NCBI RefSeq assembly: GCF_050948175.1
Contig: NW_027490109.1
Coordinates: 1,922,001 to 1,986,000, forward strand
DNA: 64,000 nt
Source: Xylocopa sonorina
Lineage: Eukaryota > Arthropoda > Insecta > Hymenoptera > Apidae
Reading direction: 5' to 3'
Below, piece after piece: positions 54,696 to 64,000 of this stretch (its first letter is position 1; every line of letters starts with the position of its first letter). The notes beneath the pieces are model-generated. The model was given only the letters and a program-made list of their open reading frames with translations, ran no database searches and was not told the origin of the DNA. Position numbers and translations under genes: made by a program.

Positions 54696-56176
54696 AGTGT
54701 CGCATTTACATTCATTTGAATCGTAGACGAGGAATGCATAACACTTCGCAATGAATATTATATCTTACCATGAAACATAGAAATGAGATGCGATATCGCG
54801 TTTTAAGAAGCATTAGAAATCTATTGCTACGATACGTAGACATCTGCAAACGCTATTTCCTAGCGGGGAAGTGTCGCATTCACATTGATTTGAAATTTAG
54901 ACGAGGAATACATAACACTTTGCAAATCATATTATATCTTACCATGAAACATAGAAATGGGATGCAATATCGCGATTTAAGAATCATAAGAACTCTATTG
55001 CTACGATACGCAGACATCTGCAAACGCCATTTCCTTGCAAGGAAGTGTCGCATTTACATTCATTTGAAGTGTAGACGAGGAATACATGACACTTCGCAAA
55101 TCATATCTTATCTTACCATGAAACATAGAAATGAGATGCGATATCGCGTTTTAAGAATCATAAGAACTCTATTGCTACGATACGTAGACATCTGCAAACG
55201 CTATTTCCTTGCAAGGAAGTGTCGCATTTACATTCATTTGAATCGTAGACGAGGAATGCATAACACATCGCAAATCATATTATATCTTACCATGAAACAT
55301 TGAAATAAGATGCGATATCGCGTTTTAAAAAGCATTAGAACTCTATTGCTACGATACGTAGACATCTGTAGATGCTATTTCCTAGCAAGGAAGTGTCGCA
55401 TTTACATTCATTTGAAGTGTAGACGAGGAATACATGACACTTCGCAAATCATATTATATCTTACCATGAAACATAGAAATGAGATCCGATATCGCGTCTT
55501 AAGAAGCATCAGAAATCCATTGCTACGATACGTAGACATCTGCAAACGCTATTTCCTTGCAAGGAAGTGTCGCATTTACTTTCATTTGAAGTGTAGACGA
55601 GGAATACATAACATTTCGCAAATCATATTATACCTTACCGTGAAACATAGAAATGAGATGCGATATCGCGTTTTAAGAAGCATTAGAAATCTATTGCTAC
55701 GATACATAGACATCTGCAAACGCTATTTCCTTGCAAGGAAGTGTCGTATTTACATTCATTTGAAGTGTAGACGAGGAATACATAACACTTCGCAAATCAT
55801 ATTATATCTTACCATGAAAAATAGAAATGAGATGCGATATCGCGTTTTAAGAAGCATCAGAAATCCATTGCTACGATACGTAGACATCTGCAAACGCTAT
55901 TTCCTTGCAAGGAAGTGTCGCATTTACTTTCATTTGAAGTGTAGACGAGGAATACATAACACTTCGCAAATCATATTATACCTTACCGTGAAACATAGAA
56001 ATGAGATGCGATATCGCGTTTTAAGAAGCATTAGAAATCTATTGCTACGATACATAGACATCTGCAAACGCTATTTCCTTGCAAGGAAGTGTCGTATTTA
56101 CATTCATTTGAATCGTAGACGAGGAATGCATAACACATCGCAAATCATATTATATCTTACCATGAAACATAGAAAT
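54696..56176 (+). repeat. 1481-bp duplication, copy 2
   Basis: Second copy of 52608-54088, with private 'cattgatttg' (near 54886), 'gagatccgat' (near 55482) and 'aacatttcgc' (near 55610). Confidence 0.9.
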
Positions 56177-58423
56177 AAGATGCGATTTCGCGTTTTAAAA
56201 AGCATTAGAACTCTATTGCTACGATACGTAGACATCTGTAAATGCTATTTCCTAGCAAGGAAGTGTCGCATTTACATTCATTTGAAGTGTAGACGAGGAA
56301 TACATGACACTTCGCAAATCATATTATATCTTACCATGAAACATAGAAATGAGATGCGATATCGCGTCTTAAGAAGCATCAGAAATCCATTGCTACGATA
56401 CGTAGACATCTGCAAACGCTATTTCCTTGCAAGGAAGTGTCGCATTTACATTCATTTGAATCGTAGACGAGGAATGCATAACACTTCGCAAATCATATTA
56501 TATCTTACCATGAAACATAGAAATGAGATGCGATATCGCGTTTTAAAAAGCATTAGAACTCTATTGCTACGATACGTAGACATCTGCAGACGCTATTTCC
56601 TAGCAAGGAAGTGTCGCATTTACATCCATTTGAATCGTAGACGAGGAATACATGACATCTCGCAAATCATATTTTATCTTACCATGAAACATAGAAATGA
56701 GATGCGATATCGCGTTTTAAGAAGCATCAGAAATCCATTGCTACGATACGTAGACATCTGCAAACGCTATTTCCTTGCAAGGAAGTGTCGCATTTACATT
56801 CATTTGAATCGTAGACGAGGAATGCATAACACATCGCAAATCATATTATATCTTACCATGAAACATAGAAATAAGATGCGATATCGCGTTTTAAAAAGCA
56901 TTAGAACTCTATTGCTACGATACGTAGACATCTGTAGATGCTATTTCCTAGCAAGGAAGTGTCGCATTTACATTCATTTGAAGTGTAGACGAGGAATACA
57001 TGACACTTCGCAAATCATATTATATCTTACCATGAAACATAGAAATGAGATGCGATATCGCGTCTTAAGAAGCATCAGAAATCCATTGCTACGATACGTA
57101 GACATCTGCAAACGCTATTTCCTTGCAAGGAAGTGTCGCATTTACTTTCATTTGAAGTGTAGACGAGGAATACATAACACTTCGCAAATCATATTATACC
57201 TTACCGTGAAACATAGAAATGAGATGCGATATCGCGTTTTAAGAAGCATTAGAAATCTATTGCTACGATACATAGACATCTGCAAACGCTATTTCCTTGC
57301 AAGGAAGTGTCGTATTTACATTCATTTGAAGTGTAGACGAGGAATACATAACACTTCGCAAATCATATTATATCTTACCATGAAAAATAGAAATGAGATG
57401 CGATATCGCGTTTTAAGAAGCATTAGAACTCTATTGCTACGATACGTAGACATCTGCAAACGCTATTTCCTTGCAAGGAAGTGTCGCATTTACATTCATT
57501 TGAAGTGTAGACGAGGAATACATAACACTTCGCAAATCATATTATACCTTACCATGAAACATAGAAATGAGATGCGATATCGCGTTTTAAGAAGCATTAG
57601 AAATCTATTGCTACGATACATAGACATCTGCAAACGCTATTTCCTTGCAAGGAAGTGTCGCATTTACATTCACTTGAAGTGTAGACGAGGAATACATAAC
57701 ACTTCGCAAATCATATTATATCTTACCATGAAAAATAGAAATGAGATGCGATATCGCGTTCTAAGAAGCATTAGAACTCTATTGCTACGATACGTAGACA
57801 TCTGCAAACGCTATTTCCTTGCAAGGAAGTGTCGCATTTACATTCATTTGAATCGTAGACGAGGAATGCATAACACTTCGCAAATCATATTATATCTTAC
57901 CATGAAACATAGAAATGAGATGCGATATCGCGTTTTAAAAAGCATTAGAACTCTATTGCTACGATACGTAGACATCTGCAGACGCTATTTCCTAGCAAGG
58001 AAGTGTCGCATTTACATCCATTTGAATCGTAGACGAGGAATACATGACATCTCGCAAATCATATTTTATCTTACCATGAAACATAGAAATGAGATGCGAT
58101 ATCGCGTTTTAAGAAGCATCAGAAATCCATTGCTACGATACGTAGACATCTGCAAACGCTATTTCCTTGCAAGGAAGTGTCGCATTTACATTCATTTGAA
58201 GTGTAGACGAGGAATACGTAACACTTCGCAAATCATATTATATCTTACCATGAAACATAGAAATAAGATGCGATATCGCGTTTTAAAAAGCATAAGAACT
58301 CTATTGCTACAATACGTAGACATCTGCAAACGCTATTTCCTTGCAAGGAAGTGTCGCATTTACATTCATTTGAATCGTAGACGAGGAATGCATAACACTT
58401 CGCAAATCATATTATATCTTACC
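56177..58423 (+). repeat. Monomers between the 2088-period pair and the 11-monomer HOR
   Basis: About 13 monomers related to those at 29.5-30.5 kb and 31.6-32.8 kb in similar order ('tgtagatgc' or 'tgtaaatgc', 'tacttt', 'gatacataga', 'catgaaaaatag'). From about 58125 they match 32721 onward at offset 25404. No local tandem HOR was seen. Confidence 0.8.
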
Positions 58424-60337
58424 ATGAAACATAGAAATGAGATGCGATATCGCGTTTTAAAAAGCATTAGAACTCTATTGCTACGATACGTAGACATCTG
58501 CAGACGCTATTTCCTAGCAAGGAAGTGTCGCATTTACATTCATTTGAAGTGTAGACGAGAAATATATGACACTTCGCAAATCATATTTTATCTTACCATG
58601 AAACATAGAAATGGGATGCGATATCGCGTTTTAAGAATCATTAGAACTTTATTGCTACGATACGTAGACATTTGCAAACGCTATTTCCTTGCAAGGAAGT
58701 GTCGCATTTACATTCGTTTGAATCGTAGACGAGGAATGTATAACACTTCGCAAATCATATTATATCTTATCATGAAACATAGAAATGAGATGCGATATCG
58801 CGTTTTAAGAAGCATTAGAACTCTATTGCTACGATACCTAGACATCTGCAGACGCTATTTCCTTGCAAGGAAGTGTCGCATTTACATTCATTTGAATCGT
58901 AGACGAGGAAGACATGATACTTCGCAAATCATATTATATCTTATCATGAAACATAGAAATGAGATGCGATATCGCGTTTTAAGAAGCATTAGAAATCTAT
59001 TGCTACGATACGTAGACATCTGCAAACGCTATTTCCTAGCGAGGAAGTGTCGCATTCACATTCATTTGAAGTGTAGACGAGGAAGACATAACACTTCGCA
59101 AGTCATATTATATCTTACCATGAAACATAGAAATGAGATGCGATATCGCGTTTTAAGAAGCATTAGAAATCTATTGCTACGATACGTAGACACCCGCAAA
59201 CGCTATTTCCTAGCGAGGAAGTGTCGCATTCACATTCATTTGAAGTGTAGACGAGGAAGACATAACACTTCGCAAGTCATATTATATCTTACCATGAAAC
59301 ATAGAAATGAGTTGCGATATCGCGTTTTAAAAAGCATTAGAACTCTATTGCTACGATACGTAGACATCTGCAAACGCTATTTCCTTGCAAGGAAATGTCG
59401 CATTTACATTCATTTGAAGTGTAGACGAGGAATACATAACACTTCGCAAATCATATTATATCTTACCATGAAAAATAGAAATGAGATGCGATATCGCTTT
59501 TTAAGAAGCATTAGAACTCTATTGCTACGATACGTAGACATCTGCAAACGCTATTTCCTAGCAAGGAAGTGTCGCATTTACATTCATTTGAATCGTAGAC
59601 GAGGATTGCTTAACACTTCGCAAATCATATTATATCTTACCATGAAACATAGAAATGAGATGCGATATCGCGTTTTAAAAAGCATTAGAACTCTATTGCT
59701 ACGATACGTAGACATCTGCAGATGCTATTTCCTAGCAAGGAAGTGTCGCATTTACATTCATTTGAAGTGTAGAAGAGGAATACATGACAGTTCGCAAATC
59801 ATATTATATCTTACCATGAAACATAGAAATGAGATGCGATATCGCGTTCTAAGAAGCATTAGAACTCTATTGCCACGATACGTAGACATCTGCAAACGCT
59901 ATTTCCTTGCAAGGAAGTGTCGCATTTACATCCATTTGAATCGTAGACGAGGAATACATGACATCTCGCAAATCATATTTTATCTTACCATGAAACATAG
60001 AAATGAGATGCGATATCGCGTTTTAAGAAGCATCAGAAATCCATTGCTACGATACGTAGACATCTGCAAACGCTATTTCCTTGCAAGGAAGTGTCGCATT
60101 TACATTCATTTGAAGTGTAGACGAGGAATAGATAACACTTCGCAAATCATATTATACCTTACCATGAAACATAGAAATGAGATGCGATATCGCGTTTTAA
60201 AAAGCATTAGAACTCTATTGTTACGATACGTAGACATCTGCAAACGCTATTTCCTTGCAAGGAAGTGTCGCATTTACATTCATTTGAAGTGTTGACGAGG
60301 AATATATGACACTTCGCAAATCATATTTTATCTTACC
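58424..60337 (+). repeat. 11-monomer HOR (1914 bp), copy 1
   Basis: It starts at a monomer ending 'acgagaaatatatgac' and ends with 'gtgttgacgagg' (stop at 60293). It is followed immediately by a second copy. A private 'ggaagacatgatac' lies near 58909. Confidence 0.93.
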
Positions 60338-62251
60338 ATGAAACATAGAAATGAGATGCGATATCGCGTTTTAAAAAGCATTAGAACTCTATTGCTACGA
60401 TACGTAGACATCTGCAGACGCTATTTCCTAGCAAGGAAGTGTCGCATTTACATTCATTTGAAGTGTAGACGAGAAATATATGACACTTCGCAAATCATAT
60501 TTTATCTTACCATGAAACATAGAAATGGGATGCGATATCGCGTTTTAAGAATCATTAGAACTTTATTGCTACGATACGTAGACATTTGCAAACGCTATTT
60601 CCTTGCAAGGAAGTGTCGCATTTACATTCGTTTGAATCGTAGACGAGGAATGTATAACACTTCGCAAATCATATTATATCTTATCATGAAACATAGAAAT
60701 GAGATGCGATATCGCGTTTTAAGAAGCATTAGAACTCTATTGCTACGATACCTAGACATCTGCAGACGCTATTTCCTTGCAAGGAATTGTCGCATTTACA
60801 TTCATTTGAATCGTAGACGAGGAATACATGATACTTCGCAAATCATATTATATCTTATCATGAAACATAGAAATGAGATGCGATATCGCGTTTTAAGAAG
60901 CATTAGAAATCTATTGCTACGATACGTAGACATCTGCAAACGCTATTTCCTAGCGAGGAAGTGTCGCATTCACATTCATTTGAAGTGTAGACGAGGAAGA
61001 CATAACACTTCGCAAGTCATATTATATCTTACCATGAAACATAGAAATGAGATGCGATATCGCGTTTTAAGAAGCATTAGAAATCTATTGCTACGATACG
61101 TAGACACCCGCAAACGCTATTTCCTAGCGAGGAAGTGTCGCATTCACATTCATTTGAAGTGTAGACGAGGAAGACATAACACTTCGCAAGTCATATTATA
61201 TCTTACCATGAAACATAGAAATGAGTTGCGATATCGCGTTTTAAAAAGCATTAGAACTCTATTGCTACGATACGTAGACATCTGCAAACGCTATTTCCTT
61301 GCAAGGAAATGTCGCATTTACATTCATTTGAAGTGTAGACGAGGAATACATAACACTTCGCAAATCATATTATATCTTACCATGAAAAATAGAAATGAGA
61401 TGCGATATCGCTTTTTAAGAAGCATTAGAACTCTATTGCTACGATACGTAGACATCTGCAAACGCTATTTCCTAGCAAGGAAGTGTCGCATTTACATTCA
61501 TTTGAATCGTAGACGAGGATTGCTTAACACTTCGCAAATCATATTATATCTTACCATGAAACATAGAAATGAGATGCGATATCGCGTTTTAAAAAGCATT
61601 AGAACTCTATTGCTACGATACGTAGACATCTGCAGATGCTATTTCCTAGCAAGGAAGTGTCGCATTTACATTCATTTGAAGTGTAGAAGAGGAATACATG
61701 ACAGTTCGCAAATCATATTATATCTTACCATGAAACATAGAAATGAGATGCGATATCGCGTTCTAAGAAGCATTAGAACTCTATTGCCACGATACGTAGA
61801 CATCTGCAAACGCTATTTCCTTGCAAGGAAGTGTCGCATTTACATCCATTTGAATCGTAGACGAGGAATACATGACATCTCGCAAATCATATTTTATCTT
61901 ACCATGAAACATAGAAATGAGATGCGATATCGCGTTTTAAGAAGCATCAGAAATCCATTGCTACGATACGTAGACATCTGCAAACGCTATTTCCTTGCAA
62001 GGAAGTGTCGCATTTACATTCATTTGAAGTGTAGACGAGGAATAGATAACACTTCGCAAATCATATTATACCTTACCATGAAACATAGAAATGAGATGCG
62101 ATATCGCGTTTTAAAAAGCATTAGAACTCTATTGTTACGATACGTAGACATCTGCAAACGCTATTTCCTTGCAAGGAAGTGTCGCATTTACATTCATTTG
62201 AAGTGTTGACGAGGAATATATGACACTTCGCAAATCATATTTTATCTTACC
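60338..62251 (+). repeat. 11-monomer HOR (1914 bp), copy 2
   Basis: Direct repeat of 58424-60337 with the same diagnostic 'gtagacacccgc' (61100) and 'ggattgcttaac' (near 61517). A private 'aaggaattgtcgc' is near 60781. Confidence 0.93.
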
Positions 62252-63361
62252 ATGAAACATAGAAATGGGATGCGATATCGCGTTTTAAGAATCATTAGAA
62301 CTCTATTGCTACGATACGTAGACATCTGCAAACGCCATTTCCTTGCAAGGAGGTGTCGCATTTACATTCATTTGAAGTGTAGACGAGGAATACATAACAC
62401 TTCGCAAATCATATTATATCTTACCATGAAAAATAGAAATGAGATGCGATATCGCGTTTTAAGAATCATTAGAACTTTATTGCTACGATACGTAGACATT
62501 TGCAAACGCTATTTCCTTGCAAGGAAGTGTCGCATTTACATTCATTTGAATCGTAGACGAGGAATGTATAACACTTCGCAAATCATATTATATCTTATCA
62601 TGAAACATAGAAATGAGATGCGATATCGCGTTTTAAGAAGCATTAGAACTCTATTGCTACGATACCTAGACATCTGCAGACGCTATTTCCTTGCAAGGAA
62701 GTGTCGCATTTACATTCATTTGAATCGTAGACGAGGAATACATGATACTTCGCAAATCATATTATATCTTATCATGAAACATAGAAATGAGATGCGATAT
62801 CGCGTTTTAAGAAGCATTAGAAATCTATTGCTACGATACGTAGACATCTGCAAACGCTATTTCCTAGCGAGGAAGTGTCGCATTCACATTCATTTGAAGC
62901 GTAGACGAGGAAGACATAACACTTCGCAAGTCATATTATATCTTACCATGAAACATAGAAATGAGATGCGATATCGCGTTTTAAGAAGCATTAGAACTCT
63001 ATTGCTACGATACGTAGACATCTGCAAACGCTAATTCCTAGCAAGGAAGTGTCGCATTTACATTCATTTGAATCGTTGACGAGGAATGCATAACACTTCG
63101 CAAATCATATTATATCTTACCATGAAACATAGAAATGAGATGCGATATCGCGTTTTAAAGAGCATTAGAACTCTATTGCTACGATACGTAGACATCTGCA
63201 GATGCTATTTCCTAGCAAGGAAGTGTCGCATTTACATTCATTTGAAGTGTTGAAGAGGAATACATGACACTTCGCAAATTATATTATATCTTACCATGAA
63301 ACATAGAAATGATATGCGATATCGCGTTTTAGGAAGCAACAGAAATTCATTGCTACGATAC
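62104..63361 (+). repeat. 1258-bp segment, copy 2 (matches 35308-36565)
   Basis: Offset 26796 from copy 1. One difference seen inside is 'tttaaagagc' near 63155 against 'tttaaaaagc'. Similarity ends where 'gatacatag' replaces 'gatacttag' (63362). Confidence 0.92.
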
Positions 63362-64000
63362 ATAGACATCTGCAAACGCTATTTCCTTGCAAGGAAGTGT
63401 CGCATTTACATTCATTTGAAGTGTAGACGAGGAATACATAACACTTCGCAAATCATATTATACCTTACCATGAAACATAGAAATGAGATGCGATATCGCG
63501 TTTTAAGAAGCATTAGAAATCTATTGCTACGATACATAGACATCTGCAAACGCTATTTCCTTGCAAGGAAGTGTCGCATTTACATTCATTTGAATCGTAG
63601 ACGAGGAATGAATAACACTTCGCAACTCATATTATATCTTACCATGAAACATAGAAATGAGATGCAATATCGCGTTTTAAAAAGCATTAGAACTCTATTG
63701 CTACGATACGTAGACATCTGCAAACGCTATTTCCTTGCAAGGAAGTGTCGCATTTACATCCATTTGAATCGTAGACGAGGAATACATGACATCTCGCAAA
63801 TCATATTATATCTTACCATGAAAAATAGAAATGAGATGCGATATCGCGTTTTAAGAAGCATTAGAACTCTATTGCTACGATACGTAGACATCTGCAGACG
63901 CTATTTCCTTGCAAGGAAGTGTCGCATTTACATTCATTTGAGTCGTAGACGAGGAATACATGATACTTCGCAAATCATATTATATCTTACCATGAAACAT
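63362..64000 (+). repeat. Right-edge monomers, array continues
   Basis: Fewer than four monomers with rare variants 'ggaatgaataac' and 'cgcaactcat' (near 63606 and 63621) that I do not see elsewhere. The window ends at offset 9 of a monomer with no sign of an array boundary. Confidence 0.85.

Larger units (their letters stand above)
1..64000 (+). repeat. 174-bp tandem satellite array filling the window
   Basis: Every part of the window is a variant of one 174-bp unit in head-to-tail orientation. The recurring ATG in 'accatgaa' lies at 134, 308, 482, 656 and so on to 63992, and spacings between distant anchors (482 to 2396, 14054 to 24842, 29192 to 52682, 46070 to 63296) are exact multiples of 174. 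The window holds 367 complete units and two partial ones. The unit is about 36% G+C with about 9 CpG. No orientation switch, foreign insertion or unique sequence was seen, and the array continues past both window edges. Length close to a nucleosome plus linker, and the higher-order structure, are typical of centromeric or pericentromeric satellites in eukaryotes; that location is inference. The family was not recognised. Confidence 0.98.

Noticed and set aside
14..63034. About 40 long plus-strand open frames as protein-coding genes
   Set aside because: All lie in one frame of the same 174-bp repeat, are ended by stops that are copied with HORs, and vary freely at all codon positions. There is no unique sequence, promoter or polyadenylation context that distinguishes any of them.
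1..64000. CRISPR array
   Set aside because: Repeats are contiguous with no spacers between them, the unit is 174 bp, and there are no cas genes.
1..64000. Transposon, LTR or helitron origin visible in the window
   Set aside because: I found no terminal inverted repeats, LTRs, target-site duplications or transposase-like or reverse-transcriptase-like motifs in the translations. The dyads are short and internal to each monomer.
1..64000. Tandem RNA genes (5S rRNA, tRNA, snRNA) as the repeated unit
   Set aside because: The monomer has no recognisable A and B boxes, no cloverleaf, no 5S-like internal control region and no T-run terminator at a consistent place.
1..64000. Telomeric or simple-sequence repeats
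   Set aside because: No run of a telomere-type hexamer or pentamer and no microsatellite was seen inside or between monomers.
1..64000. Inversions of monomers or strand switches
   Set aside because: All anchors read in the same direction across the window; I found no reverse-complement monomer.
1..64000. Bacterial or phage tandem-repeat surface protein
   Set aside because: No upstream gene context, ribosome-binding pattern, signal peptide or anchor is present, and a pure 64-kb satellite with nested HORs is characteristic of eukaryotic heterochromatin.

Overview
The whole 64 kb window is one head-to-tail tandem satellite array. I see no single-copy sequence, no gene I can support, no RNA gene and no recognisable transposon. 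The unit is 174 bp, about 36% G+C. Taking the recurring ATG in the context 'accatgaa' as offset 1, the window holds 367 complete monomers (134 to 63991) plus a partial unit at each end (offsets 42-174 at the left, 1-9 at the right). Every anchor I checked, from 134 to 63992, sits at an exact multiple of 174, so there is no net insertion or deletion across 64 kb. All monomers point the same way. Such an array indicates a eukaryotic chromosome, most plausibly a centromeric or pericentromeric block or other heterochromatin. CpG is not depleted (about 9 per monomer against 5.7 expected from base composition), which fits an invertebrate-type genome with little satellite methylation better than a vertebrate or plant. 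I cannot name the species.

Layout. Positions 1-8593 are a heterogeneous mixture of monomer variants with only short or decayed higher-order structure. Positions 8594-16423 are three nearly identical copies of a 15-monomer (2610 bp) higher-order repeat (HOR). Positions 16424-17872 link to a 19-monomer (3306 bp) HOR present twice (17873-24658, the second copy one monomer longer), which overlaps a 16-monomer (2784 bp) HOR (22807-28374). Positions 28405-36500 carry spaced duplications. Positions 36500-50535 hold a 31-monomer block, a 24-monomer derivative with a 7-monomer deletion, and another copy of the 31-monomer type. Positions 52608-56176 hold a 1481-bp segment present twice (12-monomer spacing), and 58424-62251 an 11-monomer (1914 bp) tandem duplication. 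The right end (62104-63361) repeats 35308-36565.

Because 174 is divisible by three and one frame of the monomer has no stop, long plus-strand open frames appear (up to 2442 codons). I regard them as by-products: they are cut by stops that are themselves copied with the HORs, and variants fall on all codon positions. The more notable features are the three short dyad symmetries in each monomer (one being a 14-bp perfect palindrome), the strict length constancy, and a layered record of recent amplification and deletion that can be read from shared mutations. A centromere that uses DNA dyads rather than a CENP-B box is the most interesting functional hypothesis, but the sequence alone cannot establish it.
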